Made by a program: the position numbers and the translations under genes
Shown: positions 52,238 to 62,661 of the stretch, piece by piece
Position numbering within the stretch: the first letter of the stretch is position 1
How the letters are laid out: each line of letters starts with the position of its first letter
Assembly: GCA_025141675.1 (NCBI GenBank)
Contig: CP081165.1
Location: forward strand, 1-64,000
Length of the DNA: 64,000 nt
Origin: Rhodobacteraceae bacterium S2214
Lineage (GTDB): Bacteria; Pseudomonadota; Alphaproteobacteria; Rhodobacterales; Rhodobacteraceae
Direction of reading: 5' to 3'
Notes under the pieces: generated by a model
Seen by the model: the letters and a program-made list of their open reading frames with translations, nothing else
Told to the model about the DNA's origin: nothing
Database searches by the model: none

Positions 52238-53179
52238 ATGTCTACCAAAAGAACGCTCCCCCGGATCTTACAAACGCCAGCTGTTTTGCTGTTGCTGGTG
52301 TGGATGTTGGTCCCGCTGAGCATGACGCTTTACTTCTCGTTTATCCGGTATGTGCTGAACTCGACGATCCGGCCGGAATGGACGACACCGGCGCTCAGCA
52401 ACTGGCGGGGCTTCGGGAACTATCAGTATGTTCTGAATGCCAAGGATTTTTGGTTTGCGATCCAGAACTCTGTGCTGATCGTGTCCAGCATTTTGGTGCT
52501 GACGGTTGTTTTGGGTCTTGGGATTGCGGTTTTGGTGAATCGGAACTTCCCGGGGCGTGGGATTGTCCGTGTTTTGCTGATCTCGCCGTTCTTTGTGATG
52601 CCAGCGGTGAACGGGGTGTTGTGGATCAACATGATTTTGGACCCTGTGTTGGGTTTGCAGGGGATTGCTGTTGGCGGGATCAACAACATGATCGACGGGT
52701 TGCGTGACTTCCCGGTGTTGGGTTGGTTCTTTAACCTGTGGCCTGTGTTGGAACCGATCTCTTTCCGCGCCACACAGACCTCTGCTTATGCGGTCATTAT
52801 GATGGTGACGTGGCAGTGGACTCCGTTTGCGGTGTTGATCTTTATGACGTCGCTGCAGTCCGAGGATGAAAGCCAGAAAGAAGCGGCGACGCTTGATGGG
52901 GCGTCTGCGTGGTCGCAGTTCATCAACCTGACGGTGCCGCATCTGGGGCGTCCGATTGCGATTGTTGTGATGATCCAGTCGATCTTCCACCTGTCCTTGT
53001 ATGCGGAAATCGAGATTGTCAGCCGCGGGAACGGCAACAAAAACCTGCCTTATCTGATCGGTGAGTTCACCTCGAACAACATCGGTGCGGCAAGTGCGAC
53101 AGGTATCTTCGCGGTCATTCTGGCCAATATTATCGCCATCTTCTTGCTGCGCATGGTCGGCAAGACGTTGATGGACTAG
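52238..53179 (+). CDS. smoF: Polyol ABC transporter permease SmoF
   Basis: Inner-membrane permease of 313 residues with six main helices. The EAA loop reads QKEAATLDGASAWSQFINLTVPHLGRP. AAGGTGA precedes ATG 52238; the frame is open upstream to 52115, but that stretch lacks a ribosome site. It lies 11 bases before smoG. Confidence 0.88.
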   Translation: MSTKRTLPRILQTPAVLLLLVWMLVPLSMTLYFSFIRYVLNSTIRPEWTTPALSNWRGFGNYQYVLNAKDFWFAIQNSVLIVSSILVLTVVLGLGIAVLVNRNFPGRGIVRVLLISPFFVMPAVNGVLWINMILDPVLGLQGIAVGGINNMIDGLRDFPVLGWFFNLWPVLEPISFRATQTSAYAVIMMVTWQWTPFAVLIFMTSLQSEDESQKEAATLDGASAWSQFINLTVPHLGRPIAIVVMIQSIFHLSLYAEIEIVSRGNGNKNLPYLIGEFTSNNIGAASATGIFAVILANIIAIFLLRMVGKTLMD

Positions 53180-53190
53180 GAGAAAAGACA

Positions 53191-54027
53191 ATGGCTACCG
53201 TTTCTCAGACCTCGAAATTTAGCAAGATCGCATGGCCTGTTGTGGCTTGGATCGTGGCGCTGATCTTCTTCTTCCCGATTTTTTGGTTGGTGTTCACCAG
53301 CTTTAAGACGGACGCGGATGCAGTGAAGCCTGAATTCCTGTTCAAGTTTACGCCGACGTTGGAAAACTACACCAACATGACGGAGAACTATGATTACTGG
53401 CGCTTTGCGACCAATTCGGTGATCACGTCGACCTTTGCGACTTTGTTTGCGCTGGTGGTGGGTGTGCCTGCGGCCTATGCGATGGCGTTTGATCCAAGCC
53501 GTCACACCAAGGACATTCTGATGTGGATGTTGTCGACAAAGATGTTGCCAGCGGCGGCTGTTTTGTATCCGATGACCTTCCTGACGAAGAACATGCTGGG
53601 CATCTTTGACACGCACTTCCTTGTCATCCTGGTGTTGTGCCTGATCAACCTGCCGATCGTGATCTGGATGTTGTTCACCTACTTCAAGGAAATCCCGAAA
53701 GAGATCATTGAAGCGGGCAAGATGGACGGCGTGAGCACATGGGGCGAAATCAAGGATATCCTTATTCCGCTGGCATGGGGTGGCATTGCGTCCACGGCGC
53801 TTTTGACCTTCATCTTCTGCTGGAACGAAGCCTATTGGACGGTCCGTTTGACCACGATTGATGCGGCGACCTTGTCGAAGCTGATTGAAGGCAACCGCGC
53901 ACCAGAGGGTCTGTTCTTTGGACGTCTGTCGGCAGTATCGACAGCGGCTGTGGCCCCGATCATTGTGTTGGGCTGGTTCTGTCAGAAACAGCTGGTGCAG
54001 GGTCTGACCTTTGGTGCGGTGAAGTAA
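53191..54027 (+). CDS. smoG: Polyol ABC transporter permease SmoG
   Basis: Inner-membrane permease of 278 residues. The EAA loop is EIIEAGKMDGVSTWGEIKDILIPLAWGG. The C-terminal LSAVSTAAVAPIIVLGWFCQKQLVQGLTFGAVK is typical of MalG-type subunits. AGGAG precedes the ATG. A hairpin follows. Confidence 0.9.
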   Translation: MATVSQTSKFSKIAWPVVAWIVALIFFFPIFWLVFTSFKTDADAVKPEFLFKFTPTLENYTNMTENYDYWRFATNSVITSTFATLFALVVGVPAAYAMAFDPSRHTKDILMWMLSTKMLPAAAVLYPMTFLTKNMLGIFDTHFLVILVLCLINLPIVIWMLFTYFKEIPKEIIEAGKMDGVSTWGEIKDILIPLAWGGIASTALLTFIFCWNEAYWTVRLTTIDAATLSKLIEGNRAPEGLFFGRLSAVSTAAVAPIIVLGWFCQKQLVQGLTFGAVK

Positions 54028-54034
54028 GGCTGTG

Positions 54035-54061
54035 GGCGGCGTCTGATCGCAAGATGCCGCC
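54035..54061 (+). terminator. Hairpin between smoG and the AraC gene
   Basis: GGCGGCGTC and GATGCCGCC pair over 9 bp (one G-T pair) around 9 bases. No T-run. It may reduce read-through into the regulator and dehydrogenase genes. Confidence 0.4.
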
Positions 54062-54092
54062 ACGCGACGGGGCTGGAAAAAAGAGATAAATC

Positions 54093-54986
54093 ATGTCGAT
54101 AATGGTTCCAAAAATTGAGTTAGTAGATCGGACCACACGGTCGATCCGCTATCTTGAACATGGATGGCCTACGGATTTGTGTCGGTGGCATGCCCATGAA
54201 GAATACGAATTGCATCTGGTTGTGGCGACACGCGGCAAGGCGTTTGTGGGCGATTACATCGGCGATTTTGAAGCGGGTGATCTGTTCCTGACGGGGCCGA
54301 ACCTGCCGCATAACTGGATCACGGATAAGGTTTGGACCGAACCTGTGGCGACCCGCGATATGCTGGTGCAGTTCAGCCATGAAAGCTTTGAAAAGCTGGC
54401 CGAAGGGTTCCCCGAATTTGGCGAGGTCCGCAAGATGCTGACGCTGGCCCAGTCTGGCGTGCAATTTGAAGGGTTCAATCCGACCTTTGCGCGCGGTCAC
54501 ATGGAATCGATCCGTAATAACGAAGGTCCTGAACGTATTCTGGCGTTCATCCGGTTCCTTGTGCGTTTGAATGAGCATGCGGAAAAGAAGGTCCTGTCGG
54601 TGTCCAAATTGGTGCAGGTTCAGGGCGGCAGTAAACACGCGCGGATCGGGGCTGTGGTGGATCACATCGTGGCCAACTTCAAAGACGATTTTAGCGTGGG
54701 GGATGCGGCTGAAATGGCGGGGATGACCCAAGCCACCTTCGCGCGCAATTTTACATCTGTGACGGGCCACAAGTTCGTTGAATTCCTGACGTCTGTGCGC
54801 GTGGGCCAAGCCTGCAGCATGCTGTACGCGTCGGATGCGACGATCTCGGATATCAGCTTTGATGCGGGGTTCCGCAATCTGGCGAACTTCAACCGTCACT
54901 TTCTAAAGATGAAGGGCATGACCCCTTCAGAGTACCGCGATACAGCGCGCAAAGACTTGTCTAAACCAATGGAGACCACATCATGA
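54093..54986 (+). CDS. AraC-family regulator inside the polyol operon
   Basis: Transcription regulator of 297 residues. The N-terminal cupin-like effector domain contains CRWHAHEEYELHLVVATRGKAFVGDYIGDFEAGDLFLTGPNLPHNW. The C-terminal AraC domain has two helix-turn-helix units (FSVGDAAEMAGMTQATFARNF; ISDISFDAGFRNLANFNRHFLKMKGMTPSEY). It sits between smoG and mtlK and overlaps mtlK by 4 bases, so it is made together with its likely targets. It is a probable activator that responds to a polyol (inference). Confidence 0.88.
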   Translation: MSIMVPKIELVDRTTRSIRYLEHGWPTDLCRWHAHEEYELHLVVATRGKAFVGDYIGDFEAGDLFLTGPNLPHNWITDKVWTEPVATRDMLVQFSHESFEKLAEGFPEFGEVRKMLTLAQSGVQFEGFNPTFARGHMESIRNNEGPERILAFIRFLVRLNEHAEKKVLSVSKLVQVQGGSKHARIGAVVDHIVANFKDDFSVGDAAEMAGMTQATFARNFTSVTGHKFVEFLTSVRVGQACSMLYASDATISDISFDAGFRNLANFNRHFLKMKGMTPSEYRDTARKDLSKPMETTS

Positions 54987-56391
54987 ATAGCGCAGTTCTG
55001 CACCCAATCGGGGCGACGGGATATGACCGCGCAGCCTGTGCTGTGGGTGTCGTGCATTTGGGGTTCGGGGCGTTCCATCGGGCGCATCAGGCGATGTATA
55101 TTGATGATTACATGGACAAATCCGGTGATCTGAACTGGGGTATTGCGGCTGTGAACCTGCGCGGTGCGGAAGCCGGGTCTTTTGCGGCGGCCGCAGATGA
55201 TGTGGCGCGCCACGACGGGTACTTTTTGAAATCCTATTCGCCGGACGGGCAGGTGGCGTTGCGCCGTGTGCGGTCGCATGTGCATTTTGCAGACTGGAGC
55301 GCGGACCGGACAGCATCCGAGGCGTTGCTGGCGCGGGGTAGCGTGCATCTGGTGACGATTACGGTCACCGAAAGCGGCTATTACACCGATCCGAATGGTA
55401 ATCTGAACCGCGCTGATCCGGTCATTGCAGCTGAAATGGCGGGTGATCAGACGCAAAGCGTTTACGGGTATCTGCGGGCTGGTTTGCAGGCGCGGATGGA
55501 TGCGGGCGGTGCCCCTTTGACCATCGCGTGTTGTGATAACATCCGTCAGAACGGCAAGATGTTGCACCGCAATCTGCTGGCTTATCTTGAGGCCTGCGGC
55601 GATGCGGTGTTGCACGCTTGGGTCGCAGACAACGTGGCGTTCCCCTGTTCGATGGTGGACCGGATCACGCCGCGCAGCACGGTTGAATTGGGCGTGGAAC
55701 TGACCCAGTTGATCGGGTCAGAGGTCGCGTCACCGATCATGGCCGAAGATTTTATCCAGTGGGTTTTGCAAGACAAAGCCGCAGGGCCGATGCCTGATCT
55801 GGCGCAGGCGGGTGTGACCGTGACGCCGGATGTGGATCCTTACGAGGAAACCAAAATCCGTGTGCTGAATGGCGGCCATACGGCCTTGTGTTATCTGGCT
55901 GCGTTGGAAGGTGTTGAAACCTTTGATGCGGCGATGCGGGTGCCGCATTTGCACCGCCACTTCCGTGCCTTTGAAGCAGACGAAGTGCTGCCCGCGATCA
56001 CCATTGATCTGCCGTTCTCGAAGGCGGATTATCTGGACCAGATCGACGCGCGGTTTAGCAACCAGGCGATTGGCGATACGGTCGCGCGGATCTGTGCGGA
56101 TGGCATGGTGAAGTTCCCGATCTTTATCCGCCCCACGCTGGAAGGCTGCCTGAAACAGGGCATCTTGCCGAAAAACGCGATCCGTTCGATTGCCAGCTGG
56201 CATGTGTTTGCAACCCATGTGGCGGCGGGCAAAATCCCGTTCAAATATGTGGAACCCAGCTGGGACGATCTGTCTGCCATGTTGGGCACGGACGCCTTTA
56301 TCACATCGCGCCAACTCTGGGGCGATCTTCCTGAAACTTACCCTGAATTTGCCGAAACCCTTCGGCACGACATCTCTGAATTGGAGCAAAA

Positions 56392-56404
<13 letters not shown>
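54983..56404 (+). CDS. mtlK: Mannitol/polyol 2-dehydrogenase
   Basis: Cytosolic NAD-dependent enzyme of 473 residues that oxidises mannitol (or arabitol) to the ketose. It opens with the cofactor region VVHLGFGAFHRAHQAMYIDDYM and has the long-chain mannitol dehydrogenase signature with catalytic Lys, Asn and His in KIRVLNGGHTALCYLA. VAFPCSMVDRITP is also typical. GGAG precedes the ATG, and the gene overlaps both neighbours. No fructokinase or sorbitol dehydrogenase gene follows in the window. Confidence 0.92.
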
Positions 56405-57429
<1,025 letters not shown>

Positions 57430-57439
57430 GTAAAAGCGA

Positions 57440-57465
57440 CAGAGCCACACCGATGTGTGGTTCTG
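57440..57465 (+). terminator. Terminator-like hairpin after smoK
   Basis: CAGAGCCACAC and GTGTGGTTCTG pair over 11 bp (one G-T pair) around CGAT, 11 bases after the smoK stop. The following T-content is low (TTAACCCTT). Confidence 0.6.
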
Positions 57466-57502
57466 TTAACCCTTCGATTCTGCACAAAAAAAACAACCAC
57501 CG

Positions 57503-57562
57503 GTGCAGGATTGACGCAGTGCAGCATTTATCACGGCAGTTAATTGTGCAGGTGCAGCATTT
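57503..57562. repeat. Cluster of four GTGCAG direct repeats upstream of the DUF2934 gene
   Basis: GTGCAG occurs at 57503, 57519, 57546 and 57552. Two copies extend to the 11-mer GTGCAGCATTT, 33 bases apart (57519-57529 and 57552-57562). The spacing and position, 48-107 bases upstream of a start codon, suggest a regulator binding region. Confidence 0.5.
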
Positions 57563-57609
57563 CGTGTATTGTTAGCGCTATCAAAGCCTATTTTATGAGA
57601 GATTCAAAA

Positions 57610-57855
57610 ATGACTGCCATCATTGAAAATGAAGCGCTAATTCGTGAAACAGCATATCTGTTCTGGCTTGAAGAAGGTCAGCCAGAAGGTCGCGATCAGG
57701 AACATTGGTTGCGCGCCGTTGCCGCAGTAAACCAACCAGTTGCGAAGACAAAAGCGAAACCCGCACGCAAAGCTGCGGCGAAACCGCGTGCCGCTGCAAC
57801 AAAGAAAACAGCAAAGCCGAAGGCGAAAGCCAAAGTTGCCAAAACCACCAAGTAG
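57610..57855 (+). CDS. DUF2934 protein with histone H1-like Lys/Ala/Pro tail
   Basis: Protein of 81 residues. The N-terminal half (EALIRETAYLFWLEEGQPEGRDQEHWLRA) is a DUF2934 motif. The C-terminal 38 residues are almost only Lys, Ala, Pro, Thr and Arg (PARKAAAKPRAAATKKTAKP), like the tail of histone H1 or bacterial H1-like proteins, so nucleic-acid binding is likely. It lies 119 bases upstream of glgP. The role of DUF2934 is not known. Confidence 0.8.
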   Translation: MTAIIENEALIRETAYLFWLEEGQPEGRDQEHWLRAVAAVNQPVAKTKAKPARKAAAKPRAAATKKTAKPKAKAKVAKTTK

Positions 57856-57974
57856 AGTGGTTCGCTGTCATCCGGCAGTTCGACAAATTACGCGCGTCTT
57901 TGGGTCAGCTTACGGGCGCGTTTCTACGAAAAATGTGTAGATGGCCCGAGCGCCTGAACGGAAGATTAAGATAG

Positions 57975-60368
57975 ATGACAGCCCAGACCCAACCGACCGT
58001 GACTGTAGATAGTTTGCAGGCGGAAATAACCCGCCACCTGAAGCTGTCGATCGGGAAAGACCCATCACATGCGAGCGTTTATGACTGGCGCATGTCGCTG
58101 TCATTGGCTCTGCGTGATCTGGTGGTTGAGCCTTGGTTTGCGTCGACGCGTAAGACGTATGAAGGCCAGCACAAACGTGTTTATTACCTTTCGATGGAGT
58201 TCCTGATCGGTCGTTTGGTTGAAGACGTCACGATTAACCTTGATGTCGAACAGACCGCGATTGATGCGATGGCCGCTCTTGGTCAGGACTACAAAGTTGT
58301 GGTCGCGGACGAACCCGATGCCGCACTTGGCAACGGTGGCTTGGGTCGGTTGGCGGCCTGTTTCATGGACAGTCTTGCGACGCTTGCGATCCCTGCTTAC
58401 GGCTACGGCATCCGGTATGAACACGGGTTGTTCGAACAGCATTTCGAGAACGGTCAGCAGACGGAATCCGCTGAAGGGTGGCTCGCGCAGCGTCATGTTT
58501 GGGAATTTGAACGTCCTGAAGTTGCTTACAAAATCCATTTTGGTGGCTATGTCAGCGAAGAAGACGGGAAGGCCAACTGGCATCCGGCAGAAACAGTTTT
58601 GGCGTCTGCTTACGACACGCCTGTCATTGGTTGGAAAGGGCAGTGGGCAAACACGTTGCGTTTGTGGGCCGCGAAGCCTGTGAAGCTGTTTGACCTCGAA
58701 AGTTTTAACCGCGGTGATTACGTGGGTGCGAACGCACCGGAACGGCTCGCACGGACGATTTCACGCGTTTTGTATCCAGATGATACGACTCAAGACGGTA
58801 AAGAATTGCGCCTGAAGCAGGAATATTTCTTTACCTCAGCATCAATCAAAGACCTGTTGCGCCGGTTCCTATCCGAAGGTCATCAGATCACGGATTTGGC
58901 GGATCACGTTGCGATCCAGTTAAATGATACGCACCCCGCCATCGCTGGGCCCGAATTGGTCCGGTTGTTGATCGACAAGCACGCGTTGCCGGAAAAAGAC
59001 GCCATTGAACTGGCGCGCAAATGTCTGGCCTATACGAACCACACGTTACTGCCCGAAGCGTTGGAAAGCTGGCCTGAAGACCTGTTCGCCCGCATCTTGC
59101 CGCGGCATCACCGGATCATTCAGATGATCCAACACCGGCATCTGGAAGAAACCGGATCAGACGTGAGGATCATTGATCATGGCAACGTGAAAATGGGCGA
59201 ATTGGCTTTTGTCATGGCCCATAAGGTGAACGGCGTCTCTGCGCTGCATTCCGAATTGGTGAAGGAAACTGTTTTTGCCGATCTGAACACAGCGTATCCG
59301 AACCGGATCATCAATCAGACAAACGGGATCACGCCGCGTCGGTGGCTGTATTCGTGTAACCCCGCTTTGCGTGGGTTGATCAATGACACGATTGGCACGA
59401 AATGGCATGCTGATCTGGAGCAACTGCAAGACCTGAACGCGCATATCGACGATGCCGGTTTCCAAGAGGCGTTCCGAGCTGCGAAATCCGCCAACAAGGA
59501 CCGGATGGCTGCGTGGCTAAAAGATCGGAATGGCGTCACGCTGGATACATCCGCGATGTTCGACATCCAGATTAAACGTATCCACGAATACAAACGCCAG
59601 CACATGAATATTCTGGAAACCATCGCGCTGTGGAATGAAATTCGCGACAATCCAACAGCTGACTGGACCCCACGGGTGAAGGTGTTCGGCGGTAAGGCGG
59701 CACCGGGTTATGCGTTGGCGAAATCGATCATTCATCTGATCAATGATGTCGCCGCGACCATCAACAATGATCCCGTGACCCGCGATAAGTTGCAGGTCGT
59801 CTACCCTGAGAACTACAACGTTTCGATGGCCGAAATCCTGATCCCTGCCTCTGACTTGTCAGAGCAAATCTCGACCGCCGGTAAAGAAGCGTCCGGCACA
59901 GGCAATATGAAGCTGTCGCTGAACGGTAGCCCGACAATCGGAACGTTGGATGGGGCGAACGTTGAAATTCGCGACCATGTTGGTCACGACAATTTCTTCC
60001 TGTTTGGCCTGACTGCCGCCGAAGCAGATGCGCAGCGCACCGATCACGGGTATGCGCGTCGTGCGATTGAAGCGAGCCCGCGTTTGTCACGCGTTCTTGG
60101 ACAGATCGCTGCTGGTGTATTTTCGGGCGGTGATCGCTATCGCTATTCCGACATTCTGCACAATTTGTACGAGAACGATTATTTCCTCGTGAGCTGTGAT
60201 TTTGATAATTACTTTGCCAAGCAGCGCGAAGTTGATGCAGTGTATAGTGACGTAACCCGTTGGACTCGCATGGCTGCTGCCAATACCGCAGGCATGGGGT
60301 GGTTCTCATCGGATCGTACGATTTCTGGATATGCGCAGGACATTTGGAACGCGCATTCCGTCACATAA
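57975..60368 (+). CDS. glgP: Glycogen phosphorylase
   Basis: Cytosolic enzyme of 797 residues that releases glucose 1-phosphate from glycogen. Family blocks are RVYYLSMEFLIGRL, LGNGGLGRLAACFMDSLATL and the cofactor block EASGTGNMKLSLNGSPTIGTLDGANVEI, where Lys646 should carry pyridoxal phosphate. The length is typical of the bacterial enzymes. It is the first of four closely spaced glycogen genes. A short stem (TCCCGC-ATC-GCGGGA, 60373-60387) lies between glgP and glgB. Confidence 0.96.
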   Translation: MTAQTQPTVTVDSLQAEITRHLKLSIGKDPSHASVYDWRMSLSLALRDLVVEPWFASTRKTYEGQHKRVYYLSMEFLIGRLVEDVTINLDVEQTAIDAMAALGQDYKVVVADEPDAALGNGGLGRLAACFMDSLATLAIPAYGYGIRYEHGLFEQHFENGQQTESAEGWLAQRHVWEFERPEVAYKIHFGGYVSEEDGKANWHPAETVLASAYDTPVIGWKGQWANTLRLWAAKPVKLFDLESFNRGDYVGANAPERLARTISRVLYPDDTTQDGKELRLKQEYFFTSASIKDLLRRFLSEGHQITDLADHVAIQLNDTHPAIAGPELVRLLIDKHALPEKDAIELARKCLAYTNHTLLPEALESWPEDLFARILPRHHRIIQMIQHRHLEETGSDVRIIDHGNVKMGELAFVMAHKVNGVSALHSELVKETVFADLNTAYPNRIINQTNGITPRRWLYSCNPALRGLINDTIGTKWHADLEQLQDLNAHIDDAGFQEAFRAAKSANKDRMAAWLKDRNGVTLDTSAMFDIQIKRIHEYKRQHMNILETIALWNEIRDNPTADWTPRVKVFGGKAAPGYALAKSIIHLINDVAATINNDPVTRDKLQVVYPENYNVSMAEILIPASDLSEQISTAGKEASGTGNMKLSLNGSPTIGTLDGANVEIRDHVGHDNFFLFGLTAAEADAQRTDHGYARRAIEASPRLSRVLGQIAAGVFSGGDRYRYSDILHNLYENDYFLVSCDFDNYFAKQREVDAVYSDVTRWTRMAAANTAGMGWFSSDRTISGYAQDIWNAHSVT

Positions 60369-60413
60369 CTGGTCCCGCATCGCGGGAAATCACGAACACG
60401 GGGCGGAAAAACG

Positions 60414-62621
60414 ATGACGGATTTGATCAGCAAAGAAGATGCCGGCAGGATCGCGTCGGGCCTGCATTCCGACCCCTTTTCGGTTCTGGGTCTGCATGTC
60501 GTTGACGGCAAAGTCACCATCAAAGCGTTCCACCCCGAAGCGGATGCGATTGATGTGATCGACGTCAAATCTGGTCGTAAGGTGGTGTCCCTTGATCCTG
60601 TGGAACATGGCCTTTTTGCAGGGGTCGTGGCCCGTCGCAAAATGTCGTTTGCATACCGTTTGCGGATTACCAAAGGCCCGCATGTTTGGGATGCTGAAGA
60701 CCCGTATCGCTTTGGTCCTGTCCTTGGCGAATTGGACGAACATCTGATCGCTGAGGGTGCGCATCAGGACCTTTGGAAAGTGCTTGGCGCGCATGTCATG
60801 GATCATGACGGTGTCGCTGGCACGCATTTCGCCGTTTGGGCCCCCAATGCGCAACGTGTTTCTGTTGTGGGTGATTTCAACGGCTGGGACGGACGGCGCA
60901 ATCCGATGCGGCGGCGTGGTCAGACCGGTGTTTGGGAAATCTTCATGCCTGCTTTGGGCGAAGGGGAGGCCTATAAATACGAACTGATCGGACCAGATGG
61001 CAATCTGTTGCCGCAAAAGGCTGATCCGTTTGGATTTGGGGCAGAGCACCCGCCAAAAACTGCATCTGTTGTGCGCAAACTGGATGGGCACACTTGGGAT
61101 GACCAGACATGGATGTCCAAGCGCGAGGCGCTTCACCGTATTGATCAGCCGATTTCGATTTACGAAGTCCATCTTGGGTCTTGGCGGCGTGTGCCAGAAG
61201 AAAATGATCGCCCGCTGTCCTACAAAGAACATGCTGAACAACTGGTCAGTTACGCCAAGGATATGGGTTTCACCCACCTTGAACTGATGCCGATTTCCGA
61301 ATTCCCGTTTGATGGGTCGTGGGGCTATCAGCCTGTTGGTCTGTATGCGCCGACAATCCGGCACGGCACGCTTGAAGAATTCCGCGCTTTTGTAGAGGCG
61401 TGTCACGCCGCCGGTCTTGGTCTGATCCTTGATTGGGTGCCGGGACATTTCCCCGAAGACGCGCATGGTCTTGGCAAATTCGACGGCACGCCGCTGTATG
61501 AACATGCCGACCGCAAGGAAGGGTTTCATCCCGATTGGAACACGCTTGTTTACAACTACGGTCGCGCTGAAGTGTCGAACTATCTGGTCGCTAACGCGTT
61601 GTATTGGTTGCGTGAACACCACATTGACGGGCTGCGCGTCGACGCAGTGGCGTCCATGCTCTACCGTGATTATTCCCGCAAAGACGGCGAATGGATTCCC
61701 AATAAGGACGGCGGTCGCGAGAACCTGGAAGCGATCGAATTCCTGCGGCGCACCAACGCGATGGCCTACGGCGAAGTGCCGGGCATCGTGACGATTGCCG
61801 AAGAATCCACCGCCTTTCCGGGGGTCAGTGCACCTGTGGATCACAGCGGTCTGGGCTTCGGGTTCAAGTGGAACATGGGCTGGATGAACGACACGCTGTC
61901 TTACATCGAACAGGACCCGATCCACCGTAAATACCACCATCACAAGATGACATTTGGGCTGCACTACGCGTTCTCGGAAAACTTTGTGCTGCCGATTAGC
62001 CATGACGAAGTGGTGCACGGCAAGGGATCGATGATCGACAAAATGTCGGGGCAGGGCGACGAAAAATTTGCAAACCTGCGGGCCTATTATGGGTTTATGT
62101 GGGGGCATCCAGGCAAGAAATTGTTGTTCATGGGCTGTGAATTCGCGCAAGGCGTCGAATGGAACCACAACACGAGCCTTGATTGGCACCTAACCGATAC
62201 GCCGCTGCATGGCGGTGTGCAAAATCTGGTGCGTGATCTGAACGTTTTGTTCCGCGACACACCTGCGCTGCACCAACTGGATTGCAAGCCGGAAGGGTTT
62301 GAATGGGTCGAAGAAGGCGCCGCAGAGGAATCGATCCTCGCGTGGATCCGTAAGGGCAAAGATGGCACGCCGCCGGTGCTTGTTGTCAGCAACTTTACCC
62401 CCGTTGAACGGTCTGGACGGCGCATTGGTGTGCCTGCACCGGGGCGTTGGATTGAAAAGCTGAATACCGATGGGGCCCGTTATGGGGGTGGCAACCGTGG
62501 CAACATGGGCCACGCGGATAGCGAACAGATTGCGGCATCCGGACGGCAGCATTCTGTGTCGCTGACATTACCGCCGCTTTCGACATTATTTTTTGAATTG
62601 GACAACAGCGGGACATCCTGA
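60414..62621 (+). CDS. glgB: 1,4-alpha-glucan branching enzyme
   Basis: Family 13 branching enzyme of 735 residues that forms alpha-1,6 branches in glycogen. An N-terminal carbohydrate-binding domain pair (about 1-220; GTHFAVWAPNAQRVSVVGDFNGWDGR) precedes the catalytic barrel, with nucleophile Asp410 (GLRVDAVASML), acid/base Glu463 (IAEESTAFPG) and Asp531 (ISHDEVVHGKGSM). Spacing among these residues equals that of the E. coli enzyme. GGCGGAA precedes the ATG. Confidence 0.96.
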   Translation: MTDLISKEDAGRIASGLHSDPFSVLGLHVVDGKVTIKAFHPEADAIDVIDVKSGRKVVSLDPVEHGLFAGVVARRKMSFAYRLRITKGPHVWDAEDPYRFGPVLGELDEHLIAEGAHQDLWKVLGAHVMDHDGVAGTHFAVWAPNAQRVSVVGDFNGWDGRRNPMRRRGQTGVWEIFMPALGEGEAYKYELIGPDGNLLPQKADPFGFGAEHPPKTASVVRKLDGHTWDDQTWMSKREALHRIDQPISIYEVHLGSWRRVPEENDRPLSYKEHAEQLVSYAKDMGFTHLELMPISEFPFDGSWGYQPVGLYAPTIRHGTLEEFRAFVEACHAAGLGLILDWVPGHFPEDAHGLGKFDGTPLYEHADRKEGFHPDWNTLVYNYGRAEVSNYLVANALYWLREHHIDGLRVDAVASMLYRDYSRKDGEWIPNKDGGRENLEAIEFLRRTNAMAYGEVPGIVTIAEESTAFPGVSAPVDHSGLGFGFKWNMGWMNDTLSYIEQDPIHRKYHHHKMTFGLHYAFSENFVLPISHDEVVHGKGSMIDKMSGQGDEKFANLRAYYGFMWGHPGKKLLFMGCEFAQGVEWNHNTSLDWHLTDTPLHGGVQNLVRDLNVLFRDTPALHQLDCKPEGFEWVEEGAAEESILAWIRKGKDGTPPVLVVSNFTPVERSGRRIGVPAPGRWIEKLNTDGARYGGGNRGNMGHADSEQIAASGRQHSVSLTLPPLSTLFFELDNSGTS

Positions 62622-62661
62622 CCCGCACGATCAACATCAGGACTAGGGAGGAAAACTATCA

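Noticed and set aside
52268..54063. Minus-strand frames of about 300 residues
   Set aside because: Antisense to smoF and smoG; His/Arg/Gln-rich shadows of hydrophobic helices.
60390..62189. Minus-strand frame of about 600 residues
   Set aside because: Antisense to glgB, whose catalytic residues and spacing are all present; the frame is open because of codon bias.
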